Assembly (NCBI GenBank): GCA_900155495.1
Contig: FTLJ01000358.1
Span: 62,001-126,000 of the forward strand
DNA from: Porogramme epimiltina
Taxonomy: Eukaryota > Basidiomycota > Agaricomycetes > Polyporales > Polyporaceae
DNA: 64,000 bases
Direction of reading: 5' to 3'
Positions 10,996-21,659 of the stretch are shown piece by piece. Position numbers and translations under genes: made by a program. The notes under the pieces were generated by a model. The model saw only the letters and a program-made list of their open reading frames with translations. It made no database searches and had not been told where the DNA came from. Positions within the stretch are counted from its first letter, which is position 1. Every line of letters begins with the position of its first letter.

Positions 10996-13228
10996 CCGTT
11001 GATCCAATTGATAGGAGTCCATGATGAGCGGCGAGGACATCGCATCTGACATGATGACCCAAACAGACATTGTGTTGCCTCGAGGAAGAGACGCGGATGA
11101 AGAGGTGCGTACGCAACTATACGTGAGGCGACGTTGCTCAGCTTCATTCACTTCCTATAGAGCTTGCGAAAGCCATATCCTCCCTTGCGGGCACAGGCTC
11201 TGTAGACCCAGAGGAAGAACTTCTTGCACATTGTGACTAGTATCAACGCGGGCGGTGGTCCTCAATGAATGTTGTACACTAACTGGTAATTGATGACTCA
11301 ACGAGAACATGGGAGGCGCTTTATCCGATCATGTCGCCCGACAAGCATCGCTTGTTGCGTGATGGCTCCCTTTCGACCTGGCGCTGTATACTTACACCTT
11401 GCTTTCTGGTCTGAGCTTGTGTTCCTCAAAAGATACCCTCGTGTGCTAGAACCTCGCTAACGGTCTATGTCATGGTCTTCAGTGCGGACGTCGACCTTTC
11501 GGCGCTTGAAGGCAAGGTATCGATCAGAGGACAAAGGATCCCCCGACTACAACGCTTGCGTAGGATTATATGGAAAGAGGGTGCCAGAAACATCTATACG
11601 TGGGGCGTATTGGTGTGATGGAGACGGGCACACTCCACTGAGATGATGCCATGGATTGGCGGTTACACGTGGTATGAGAAAATACAACGCAGCAGATGGC
11701 AATATGTCATGAGATGGCGGAAAGTACAAAGGATGCAATATGAGGAGCACATGCATGCTACGCAGATTGGTGACTAAGCAGTGGAGAGGGAACAAAGGAT
11801 GAGGAGCGTAGAACTGTCGCCAAGCAGAGCGGGGGAGTATAAGAGGGGTGGCTGCCGGCTAGGCTACCACCCAAGTTCGCAGAGCCTCTCAAGTCCATCC
11901 GCTACCGCCTTCCAGCACATCGCCCGGGTGGGTGGGGATCTCGTCGTGCGTCTGTGTTGGCACCACAGAGCCGCGCCGGTCCTCCCCCGCCCTCCGGGTT
12001 CGCGCCCGTCAATGGCCTATTCCATCGCCGCTCCTCCAAGCAGGAACCCACGCAATCCTTCGATGTCTTCGGCGAGGTATTCGCCTTCTTGGTCTTGCCC
12101 CTGGCTGATCGCTCTCACCCGCCTCGCGCCGCCCTCGCGCCGTCCCATGGCCCCTCGAGTCCCGACGCGTATATCGTTGCGTCTGGGGGATGCTCAAGCC
12201 GGCCTCGCGCCTTGACCATTCCGCGGCGCCGTCTCTCGGTGTCTTGCAAGTCCCGCTTTCCAATCCCAAACATAGTCATGTGGCGACTGGGACTGGGGCG
12301 GCAGTTAGATGACGTAGCTCTGGCCAGCGGCAGCGCTCCCGAGGCCCTCTACGGCCCCCGAACTCGCTGAAGCACAGGGTGTAATCCCAGAGCTAGCATG
12401 TGTTTGCCTTGGGTAGTAGCGCGACTTGGTGGACGGTAGGGAGGACGTTGGTCACCTCACGCTCATCCGAGGATATTCTCAGTTCCTGGTGGTGATGTCG
12501 GGTGAGTAATTTCAATGTCCCTAATACATAAGTGCAGCTCGCTCACATGGTGATGTGGGCCAGATGTTCCTGGTGTGTCGCGGATCGGTGGCTCGCGATG
12601 CCTTGTCTGTAACGAGTGGCTTGGTCAGGGTAGACAGGCAATCCATCACGTTCGACGAGGACTTTTATATGCCGTGTGCTGCAACAACGAGAGGTCGAGG
12701 GCCACAGACCACAGCGGCAACTATGCCGCAGCCGTTTGCGAAGGCATTGTCGACCTTTGCCGATATCTTAGTACGCAAAGGAGAATGCGGCAAGGGTGAT
12801 CGGCAGATGGCACCTTACTTTGTAAGATGACTATCAGACGTAGGCTCTCTGTGGTCACAGAACAAAAGGATAGGAGTGGCATGACGGCCTAGACCTGTAC
12901 GAGGTCCAGGCCCCTGGGCTGAGGACATTGAAAGTCTGCCACTGAGAACCCTACGATGACGCGTCGATGGTGTGTGCATGTGCGCCTCTGGTAGCTGATG
13001 AGAGTCGAGAATTCTCTCCTCTTTCAATCTAGAGGGGCTGCGGCGCTACTGGAGAAGTGTCAGCTCTTGAGAGGTAAAGGGTAGTAGGAGGGATATGACT
13101 GACCAGGCATCTCACCGCCAAGAAGGTGCCAGAGCAGATAATGAGGATACTGGGACAATTTCCACTTCGCGACAGTCAGAAAAGCTAACGAGGAGAATAA
13201 CGTGTGCACGTCTTGAAAGTAGAGGATG
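10996..13228. other. Intergenic, about 2.2 kb, no supported gene
   Basis: A GC-rich island at about 11880-12270 keeps frames open on both strands (for example 144 codons on + from 11781), but the peptides are Pro/Arg/Ser-rich and have no domain. Elsewhere the sequence is AT-balanced with stops in all frames. Stretches such as 12544-12830 carry GTGAGT- and CAG-like sites without a coherent frame and may be remnants of dead genes. I see nothing that can be annotated. Confidence 0.5.
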
Positions 13229-15149
13229 CTACATCACAAGACTCTGGATATCTCGCCACCCCGCCACGCAAGCTTGAAGGAGAGCACGCTCGCCGAGTAA
13301 GTACTCCAAAGCCAAGCGCGTCTTCGGCCGTCCTTGCGGAAGTCCCTAGATCGCGAAAGAAGCGAGAAACAATACATATATAAGCAAACACTAATATAAT
13401 CATCGGGTTACACTCACGTCGAGAACATCTCCCAGACGGAGGATATCTAGCCCTTGGTATCCCATCTTCCCTGTTTGAGAGGCTCGGGACTCGCAGAGGT
13501 GGACGAGTGCGGCAGCAGCTGTTGCCAATATCTGGTATGCCTGGGAATAAAGGGAGATGGTGTGAATGATATCCCGATGTTCATTTGGGGAATGCTCACC
13601 AAGTCGTCAACGACGCCCTCCTCGTCTGTGTCCATATTGTCCTCCCTTTCATCCGTGTTGCGCCGCGCTTCGGTCGCAAGGAGGGCCTGACACGTTCTTG
13701 TCACCAGAGCCTCCCACGAAGCGTCCACAAGGTGGGCCTGTTTTAGCGAGCCACGCACTGCCCACACGAATAGGCCAGCAGAAACCTGCCCGTCTCCGTT
13801 GACGCTAAGTGCCAGCCGTTCCTCCTCCCCATCGGGGAAGTACACCAGCTCACTGCCTTCTAATGCCTCCTCTACCTCACCGTTTGCGCATTCTCTCAAG
13901 AGCTTCCTCTCCTCACGCTCAACAACCAAGCCAGACCCCGGCCACCCAAAAGTGACCACGTCCGCCTCGCCTCCTTCGAGGAGGAAGCCGTAGCGCGCGA
14001 GGAGGGCCGCGTTCCCGAGCGTCGCGCCGTACGTGTTGAAGACCTCGCTGCCTGCCTCGACGGGCCGAACGGTCACCATGTCCACCGTGTCCGCGTCTCC
14101 TTCGGGGGCGCTGGGTGGGGAAGGAGCCGTACCCATGGAGGGAGGAGGGTCGTCATCGGCGTCGTGTGGGCATTCTGTAAGCGAGCCGCACGCAGGGCAG
14201 ACGTCGTACTCGCTCTGGGCTGCGTGAGCTAACTGTCTGAGGCGAGAGGGGCTATTCGGGGTGCCTACCGCAAGCTGAACATGGTTTTCGTTGGTGTGGT
14301 TGAACCTACGGGATTAGGATGTCAGGCTGAATACACCAACTCTCAGGCCGGCACTTGACAGCTCACGCGTCCGCAAGGGGCACCATCGACAACCCGTGAT
14401 ACGCGTCCACCAGGAACGCACGGGAACAGACAAGTGCGTACGCGCGTAGAAAGCCTTGTAGGGTTGGGTGAAACGATGCGGATTCGAGGATCGGGCGTGC
14501 TTCAGACGTGTAATACTGGCCGATGATATCCTACTGTCGAGGGTTAGCGCACGAAAAACACCCAAGGCTGACGACTCACCAGGAACGCATTGCCCTCCTC
14601 GTCGTTCATTTCGTTCTGCACCTCCGTTCCGTGCAACCACGTGGCAGCTTCCTGGGCGTCCTCTTCGTCGGGGAACGCCTCTCTGTGCCCCCACAGTCGC
14701 GCGATGGGGACTATGCCCGCTGGAAGCGAGCAGATGTATCCGTGCCATCTCGACCGAGATCCCATTAGCCTTCGTGTGACTAGGGATATCAGAAACAATT
14801 TCTATTGCATATGGTATACTGGCTTACATTTCGGAGTAAAGGGCTAAGGCGAGAGCCAAGACAGCACCGTGGCCGTAGGGAACCCAGGTGATGCGATTCG
14901 AGAGAGCACAAGATCTGGGTGACAGCACAGCTGCTTTAGGGATTGTGGCCACTACAACGTAGTTGGTTTTAATGGATCGCAAGAAGTAGCGATGTAGTAG
15001 ACGTACGCACCTCTTGAGGGATGGGCGATTGGAGCATTTGCAACAACCAACACTCCGGAGTGATCATTGCGAGTGATTTTGATGTCCCCGTGCCATTGTA
15101 CACCGTTCTTGCTCAACCATTCGAGCGGTATTAGCACCGGTTCCGGCAT
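13229..15149 (-). CDS. SET-domain protein-lysine methyltransferase (SETD6/RKM-like)
   Basis: Seven exons join in phase: 15149-15011, 14951-14828, 14769-14580, 14530-14367, 14305-13600, 13540-13418 and 13345-13229, giving 520 residues. The N-terminus (PEPVLIPLEWLSKNGVQW, then IPKAAVLSPRS) matches the split-SET start of the plant LSMT/SETD6/RKM class. WHGYICSLP and AATWLHGTEV belong to the inserted iSET region. VPLADAFNHTNENHVQ and SEVFNTYGATLGNAALLARYG are the two AdoMet- and lysine-channel motifs, including the catalytic-type Tyr in NTYG. The helical C-terminal substrate domain ends in LEYLLGERALLQACVAGW. Such enzymes methylate lysines of ribosomal or nuclear proteins; the exact target cannot be read. 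An acidic loop with a CPACGSL motif lies between the two SET motifs. An in-frame ATG 30 bases upstream (15179) is an alternative start. Confidence 0.92.
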
Positions 15150-15381
15150 TGGATGGGTTCCATGGATGGTGACGAGCAAAGTTCCATCGGGATCGTCAAT
15201 ATCACTTCAGGGACTCTGGTCTCGTGACTGGCGCGTCCAGTCACTCGTGACCGCACGCGTCGTGCGCGGTCTTTCTAGGAAGGACTCAGGAGCAAGTCGA
15301 ACAAGAATGCAGTGGTTCCTTCTTGACCAAGGATACGAATACATAGCATACACGACAGTATCACGCACAAGACGGCTTCGC

Positions 15382-16483
15382 TCACCGCACGCTCGACCCA
15401 CCCATCCCCACGCTCCGCCGCATATTTCCCAAGTTCGACGGCCCTTCCCCACGATCCGAATCATCGAAAGCCGGCCTCCTCGCACCCCCGCCACCCCCGA
15501 ACCACGACCGCGAACTCCCCTCGGCCCGGCGCCCAGCCCATTGCGGCCTCTCGCGCTCCTCTTGCCGCTCCCTCTCCCAGTCGTACATTCTCCCGGGTCG
15601 TTCCCGCGTCTCGCCCTGCCGATTCATCATGTATCCCCCCAACCCACCAAGAGCCGCTCCAGTCAAGAAGCCAAGCCTCCATCCAACGGGTGCCTCTTGT
15701 GACGTTGCGCTCGACGATGGATACTTGGAGTACGGCGGAGGTGGGTCGCGGCTGTCCGGCGGCGCGTTTCCTCCCGGAAACCACCCTCCTGGAAACCATC
15801 CGCCTCCGGGTGGGCTTGGACGGTAGGTGTGCTGAGATACGACAGTACGGCTGCTGAAGCACGACCGGAGGAAAAAGAAGAGGATCGCGCCGGCAGCCAA
15901 GAGCCAGAGGAACATGAACAGGTAGGCACCAAGGTCGTCCGCGAGAACTGTGACGAGGCGCACTGTTAGCAGATGTGATGGATTAGGATGCCGGACAATA
16001 CTCACGCCGCGAAGAGCTCCGGTAGATCGGGTCGTCTCCACCTCGGCGGAGGGCGTCAGGGACCTGTACGAGACGGTACTCGAGGCCGCATGAACCTGTA
16101 GAGGGTCAGTCATGACATTCAGGCATGGAAAGGCTTGTGGCACACCTTCCAAGACATATGGATCTCCCGGACGATCCCAGCCCTCACAGGATACCTGGAC
16201 CTTGCCGAATCTGAGCGAGTCTGGGAGGTCGGCCTCGCACTTGAGAAAATGCAAGTCAGCTCCGGCTGAGGCTGCAGATGAGCGCGAAGCTACTCACCTG
16301 CCAATCGACATTCGTCCCGGACCCTCCGAGGCTTGTGCATCTCACGACTTCCGGCTGGTAGAGCCTGCACGGCTTTCCGACGCAGGTGAGCTGTGGAATG
16401 GATCTTCCGCGGTGTGCGACGGTGTCGGCGTCTTTATACAACGTGAGGGCGCGTATGTCTTGGAGAGCGATTCGGCGAGACAT
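15382..16483 (-). CDS. SARAF homologue (store-operated calcium entry-associated regulatory factor)
   Basis: Four exons join in phase: 16483-16298, 16239-16146, 16095-16006 and 15962-15382, giving 316 residues. The luminal part carries IRALTLYKDADTVAHR, VPQL-like SIPQLTCVGKPCRLY, the conserved VSCEGWDRPGDPYVLEG and GSCGLEYRL with its paired cysteines. A single helix (GAYLFMFLWLLAAGAILFFF) follows, then a Gly/Pro/Arg-rich cytoplasmic tail ending in the family-typical MGGSSVR. SARAF proteins sit in the endoplasmic-reticulum membrane and damp store-operated calcium entry in animals; in fungi the role is not established. The visible start MSRRIALQD has no signal peptide, and a stop lies eleven codons upstream, so an upstream exon or another start is likely. 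It is divergent from the F-box gene at 16826. Confidence 0.9.
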
Positions 16484-16825
16484 GAAGGCGGAGGAGTAGC
16501 GAGAAGCTTTGTATTATGAAAGGGGTTCAGGGTGGGGTCCTCGGGAGACGAAGAGACGGCATGATGAGCAGAAAGGCAGTGGAAGAGGGTTGGATGCGAG
16601 TGTCGAGACGTGGAGAGGACGTGGCACAGACGTGCCATCTTCTAACGGGTTCTAACCCTAGCGCGGGGTTAGGGTCTGGGGACTACGGCCTGGTGGCGGT
16701 CGCGGGAGTCGTTTCTTCCGCCCAGCTTGCCTTCAGCACAAGTCCCCAAGGCACGGACACCCGCTTCCGATGGACGTCCTCCTCCTCCAACGTCTCTCCC
16801 TCAGCCTCTGCGCACGCCATCCAAC
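16484..16825. promoter_or_regulatory. Divergent promoter between SARAF and F-box genes, with telomere-like inverted repeat
   Basis: The 342-bp spacer separates opposite start codons. It contains CTAACCC at 16652-16658 and its reverse complement GGGTTAG at 16666-16672, a 7-bp inverted repeat with a 7-base loop. The half-sites resemble the fungal TTAGGG telomere unit and the AACCCTA-type promoter box bound by Myb/TRF-like factors in other fungi. The arrangement is seen directly; binding is inferred. Confidence 0.45.
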
Positions 16826-18490
16826 ATGACTCTCCTTGCCCTCAACTACGACGTGCTCGTCGGAGTCTCCTCCTACCTCCACGGCCGAGATGCTCTCAAC
16901 TTTGCGCTCGCTGCAAAGGCAACTTACGCCGCCGCCATCCCTCGTGTCCCCGCAATCATAGATTGCTACTCCTCCAGCCGCCTATGGATGCTATGGCACC
17001 ATGTAGTGGACCCATCTAGCGACAATCCCCGCCGTATCCGCAGTCTTGCGATCTCCCCCCATGTGGTCGAACCGCCCCCGCTACAGTTCACAAGTTCGAT
17101 GTTGCGCACTCAATATGCAGAGATCACGACAGACATCCTCCAGGCCGCGCGCAATATTACCAAGCTTACCATCGGCCTCACCGCTATCCTCCACGACGCG
17201 CGGGCACAACCTGTCATCGCATCCTTACCCCGTCTTGTTCACCTCGACCTGTGCCAATTCAGCGCGGATGGCCTCTCACTCATATCAAACTTGTCAGGCC
17301 CTCTCCGGACCCTCCACATCAACTACTATGGCGCGTTGGTTCGCACGCCGCCCCATCTCGATGCTCTGTTCGCTGCTGCGCTCTCCAATCGAAAGCTCCA
17401 AGCTCTGAGCGTCATCACACCTTACCTCTCGCGTCCGTGCACGTCGAAGTCCTTCCTTCCGCCCCATTCCTCCCTCCGCCGTCTAATCCTCACTGGCCCA
17501 GGATCGCTCCCTGAAGAGGTCATCCAAGCGTGTTTCCGCCTTGAAGCCTTTGGTGGCGACGCGATCTCCAGCTTCCCATCGGACCACGATTTCCTGCCGC
17601 CTCTCAAACACCTTTGTGTGTCTGACATGGATCTCCATCACCTCGTTAACAAGAACAGATTGAAGAGTGTCCGATTCCTCGACTTAATCGATCCTTCAGA
17701 CGTTGGATTTGTCGTCAGTTACACGCAACTCGCCCGCGCGCTTCGAGTTATACGTCCTCTAGGCCTCTTCCTTCCAGTCAGCTCAGAGATAGAAAACGGT
17801 ACATGGGCGATACCCTTCCGGGACATTTCACCAACGTTGAGATGCTTAGCACTGAGCCTCGACCCTCCCTTCTCAATGAACGGTCCACCAGAGGTCTTTA
17901 CGCAGTGGCTGGTGCGTCCGACCTGGCTTGTTCATATCACATCGCACTCACATCCCCACCCCTCCCAGGCAGACCTCCCGATGACACTGCGTTTCCTGCC
18001 CGTAGTTTGCCTTCGCCTCCACATCCCTGCTATCTTTCAGAGCGCCTTCGACGCCTATCGTCGCATCCACGCCGGAAGCGCCTCCACTCCCAGAGCCCAC
18101 ACCCGCACCCACATGGACACCACGGCTACCGCTGCCTCAACAACGCCTTCTACTTCTCGCAGCGAGCACCCCTGTGCGCCCGTCGTCGCCGCCTTCCCGC
18201 AGCGATTCGCGGAGGTCCTCCCAGCTCTGCGCTACTTCGCCTTCTCCGTCACACGCCCGCTCCCGCTCCAGCATTGTCGCGACCCCCTGTACAGCACGCA
18301 TCACGATTTGTATTGGTGGCGTGTCCGCCCCGGATGCTCCCCCGACAAGGCGCCGGTGGTGGAGCCGATCACGGGGGCGGAGGGAAACCGGGTGTGGTGC
18401 GCGGTACTAGACGCGGCTACGCAGGAGGACGTTGCGGAGGTTCTTCGTGAGTTCATTCTTGATATATTGCTTGGTCGAGATACTGATTGA
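16826..18490 (+). CDS. F-box-like protein
   Basis: A long open frame starts at 16826 with MTLLALNYDVLVGVSSYLHG, a typical Agaricomycete F-box-like start with small hydrophobic core positions (LNYDVL..VSSYL..RDAL). About 550 residues follow with leucine-rich segments (for example PRLVHLDLCQFSADGLS, LKHLCVSDMDLHHL), consistent with irregular LRR-like repeats. Such proteins usually bind Skp1 and supply substrate specificity to SCF ubiquitin ligases. An in-frame upstream ATG at 16727 exists, but the peptide before 16826 is low-complexity. The frame ends at TGA 18488-18490. A GTGAGT donor lies 40 bases earlier, and a sequence in another phase after CAG at 18505 encodes EGCIVTLDATVYII, which looks like the true C-terminus. 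The gene may thus have a one-base shift or an unrecognised splice. Confidence 0.8.
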   Translation: MTLLALNYDVLVGVSSYLHGRDALNFALAAKATYAAAIPRVPAIIDCYSSSRLWMLWHHVVDPSSDNPRRIRSLAISPHVVEPPPLQFTSSMLRTQYAEITTDILQAARNITKLTIGLTAILHDARAQPVIASLPRLVHLDLCQFSADGLSLISNLSGPLRTLHINYYGALVRTPPHLDALFAAALSNRKLQALSVITPYLSRPCTSKSFLPPHSSLRRLILTGPGSLPEEVIQACFRLEAFGGDAISSFPSDHDFLPPLKHLCVSDMDLHHLVNKNRLKSVRFLDLIDPSDVGFVVSYTQLARALRVIRPLGLFLPVSSEIENGTWAIPFRDISPTLRCLALSLDPPFSMNGPPEVFTQWLVRPTWLVHITSHSHPHPSQADLPMTLRFLPVVCLRLHIPAIFQSAFDAYRRIHAGSASTPRAHTRTHMDTTATAASTTPSTSRSEHPCAPVVAAFPQRFAEVLPALRYFAFSVTRPLPLQHCRDPLYSTHHDLYWWRVRPGCSPDKAPVVEPITGAEGNRVWCAVLDAATQEDVAEVLREFILDILLGRDTD

Positions 18491-19355
18491 CGGTGGTACT
18501 TGCAGGGAGGGGTGCATTGTGACGTTGGATGCGACCGTGTATATCATCCGGATTAAAGATCCCTGGTTTCAGGCGAGGTATACCCTGCCTCCTGTGTAAT
18601 ACCGGTTTTGGACGTGGAGATGCCTTAATAGTTGACCATTTGCGGACAACGGAAGGCATGCGGTTTATCGTCGTCTCCAGGCACTCCCGTCACGTAAAGG
18701 CACATACTGTATATCCAGGGCGTGTTGCCAGTAACACGGCGCCCACTCAAAGAATACGACATGCGTACACCCTACATCCTCCGTACTGTATGGCCTCAAA
18801 CTATGCACGATCGAAGACGGCACAAGGCAACCCGGGTGCTTTCCGCCGTAGCCACATGGCTGAAGTCCTCCAGGGCGACAGGTGCCCGCGGGCCTTGGTT
18901 CGCATTGCACCCGCTGCATACACTGCAGTCGACAGGAGTTCGAGATCGGCACCGCAGATGCCCCGCGGTGCGTCTATCTCCGACGCATCCTCGGTCATGC
19001 GTCCGCCTAAGCCCGCTGCATCTTGGCCACGTCGTGGACAAGGCGGCGTTCCGCCCTGGGCCTTCCCCTTTGTCCCTTTTTCCCGAATGGGAAGTCACTT
19101 AGATCACAGTCTGAATTGGCATACGTTCAAACGTTCATGTCCTGACCGCCAGCGGAACTTCGTATGCGATACACCATCGGCATTGTCTAAGTAGTACGAC
19201 GTACACAGGTCGCAGATCCAGCTACTACACGCACATTCAGGCCGTACCACGGCCTTTCCACGCACACCAGCGGCCCTAGGCACGCGGCTCCCAAGAAATA
19301 GTACATATGTTATGTCCGCTGCGTCTATCGTCGTCTCCGCGCCGCCACGCCGCGC
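18491..19355. other. Intergenic, about 0.9 kb
   Basis: The first 110 bases may hold the true end of the F-box gene (see that entry). The rest has open frames on both strands up to 221 codons, starting at 18529 on +, but no recognisable motif. I see no independent gene. Confidence 0.5.
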
Positions 19356-19604
19356 TCACACCTTGTCCTCCACCCGCTCGCGGTGGACGTAGCTTTCGAG
19401 CCCAAAGGGGCTGCCGCTTTTCATGAGGTGTGCCTTCGCGCACGCGCCCTCCTTGCGCCCCAGGCTCTCCGTCGTGACGTGGATGTTGATCACGTCGGGG
19501 ACCTCGTTCGGCGTCTGTGCCGGCAAGTGTGAGCAACGTCGGTCGTCTCGAAACGAGGAAGGCGGCAGTGGGGGGGGGGGGGGGAGGGAGGGGAACTAAA
19601 GNNA

Positions 19605-19635
<31 letters not shown>

Positions 19636-21659
19636 AGAGAAGGAGAGGAACTAAAGAGGGGAGGGCGCACCTGCGGAACGTTCCACCGCTCGTGCGTCGC
19701 GAGGCGGTTGGCGCGCGCGATGATGTTCGCCATCCCCACCGCACCGTCCCCGTCGAAGATCTCGATCCCGCGGTTGTACAGGAACTTGCGCGAGTTGAGC
19801 CTATGGGGACGCGGGTCAGCGATGAGGTGCGACGTGGGCGCGCGTCGAGAGACAGGGCACATACACCGCTAGGAGCGTGATCGCGTACACTGGGGTGCGG
19901 GATGAGCAAGGTGCCTGAGGCAAGTAGCTCCGTGACGCGCACCTCGTGTGGTAACGATACTGATGCTGCCGTGTATGAGGTAGTTAGGATACGCGACGAC
20001 CTGTAAAACAAATTGAGGCGCTGTTCTCTAGCTGATAGACTGTCATAGCTCACAACCGCCAGGGATATGATGTTGAGGATGCTGTCCGCCACATTTAAAT
20101 GAGCTGTCACGATTCGCCTGCGTAATAGGGACTCACTCGTGAAGTACGCCTACGCCCACAGTTAGCTTCATTCGCGACCTCAACATGGAAAGGCAACTCA
20201 CCTGTGTTGACGCCATAGATCATCACCTTGTCGACCACGGTGTCGGTCCTCCTTCTAGCCTTAGTATCGATAGTATCATAACGATGCATTGGGTCTGCTC
20301 ACCGACTTGGGTCTACTCTGCGGCTCTGGTACACTACCACGATGAGCGAGCCTGCGAGGAGCGAGTCGCCGATCGATCCAGCGGCGAACGTAGCGGTGAG
20401 GAAATGCTGTCGTGACCATCGTCAGCAACGGCTCGTCCGTCGTCGGCGCAACGACCATGCGAGAAAGGGGTGCTCACGTTGACGAGGTCCAGCTGGAAAA
20501 AGGTCGTAATTCTGATGCTGCGGAACTTTATCAATCTGGTGTGGTTCTACTGGGAGCGAGAGTGGCGCTTACATGCTGACGAGTGCCGCTGGGAGGTGGC
20601 AATAATGTCAGTCTGCGACGTGCGTGGAGTCACGAAGTCGGAGTACCTATTGAGAAGCCTGCCGGAGTTGAAAGGTGAGTCCTGGTAAGATCACGAAAGG
20701 TCATGGGGCTCACCAATCTCCACAGCGAAGAACAGCATCTGTGCGACCCCGAGCAAGTTAAGCTCAGCACCATGAGAAAGGCTCTCTTTACTTACGGCAA
20801 GGACGACTATGACCTGATACGGCCTTCCCACTGCGAGGGCATGTGAGCCTAATGCCACCGCAACGACGGGGACTCCATGCTTACTTAGGAAGACTCTGCG
20901 AGCGAAGAATCTAACCAGACAATGAGTATATGATCTGTATGGACCTGGAAAGGCATACTTACAGCTGCGAGACGAGCATGTTGAATCCCTGAAACATGGT
21001 TCAGTTTGAGTGTTCATAGGGGACAGCGGAGATATGTACTTACGACGACAACGGGAACGGTCTTAAAGCCATGAAGATGAGCTATACTACTCGCAATTTG
21101 CGGCGTGGCTGATAGCACTTACGTTCAAAGACCTATATCATGCCAACGAGATCGATAAGAAATAGGAGGCCACATGATGGGGCGCCACATACCATACACC
21201 CCTCACAAGAGCGTCAAAGTCTAGGAAACTGGACACTAGATAGTAATAACTGTGATGTGTCAGGGTTGGCGCGTACTGCAAGGCAGGGCCTAGAGCTCAC
21301 CAAGTATGCATAGTCATAGCAACATGAAGCGTTTGAGCCACCCTGCCCCCGGGTTCATGGATCAATGGAATGGCGAGCGCCTGTCAGGGTCTCCACTTAC
21401 ATGACGGCGGCGACCTACGAAAGACAATGATGTTTAGCATACATCTTCAGGTAGCCTCTTCAGCAACAAACTCACCAGGCATCGGATAAATATGGTATCA
21501 GAAGGAAAGAGTTGGGTGTACCGATGTGCCTGGTGCACACAGAAGCCGTACAGGCTGGAATACATGCACCGATGAGCCGCCGAGACCGAGTCGCCAAGTC
21601 ACGACTTACATGAGCCCAAAGAACGTCCCCAGGAGGTAGGACCCGAACGTGTCGTCCAT
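19356..21659 (-). CDS. DUF6534-type seven-helix membrane protein (copy C), split by an assembly gap in an intron
   Basis: Start at 21659 encodes MDDTFGSYLLGTFFGLM before a GTAAGT donor. The signature RRTDTVVDKVMIYGVNTG lies near 20195-20250. A later exon encodes LNSRKFLYNRGIEIFDGDG and ANIIARANRLATHERWNVPQ (about 19680-19800). After an intron holding a poly-G tract and two Ns, the last exon encodes TPNEVPDVINIHVTTESLGR and ends at TGA 19358-19356. These are the N-terminal helix, the VNTG helix and the cytoplasmic tail of the DUF6534-type family. Middle exons at 20400-21600 are short and were not joined one by one, though many GTAAGT/CAG pairs on this strand fit. Function is unknown. Confidence 0.7.
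19571..19656. repeat. Poly-G tract with two-base assembly gap and duplicated flank
   Basis: Runs of G (14 at 19571-19584, then about 27 at 19608-19635) surround NN at 19602-19603. The string GGAACTAAAG occurs on both sides, at 19592-19601 and 19647-19656. This pattern suggests that a single homopolymer locus was assembled twice around an artificial gap. It lies inside an intron of DUF6534-type copy C, so the protein is not affected. Confidence 0.8.

Noticed and set aside
11781..12215. 144-codon frame in a GC-rich island
   Set aside because: Open on both strands, low-complexity, with no recognisable fold, promoter or splice sites.
18529..19194. 221-codon frame on +
   Set aside because: No motif. 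Composition is mixed, and the first part overlaps the probable true end of the F-box gene in another phase.
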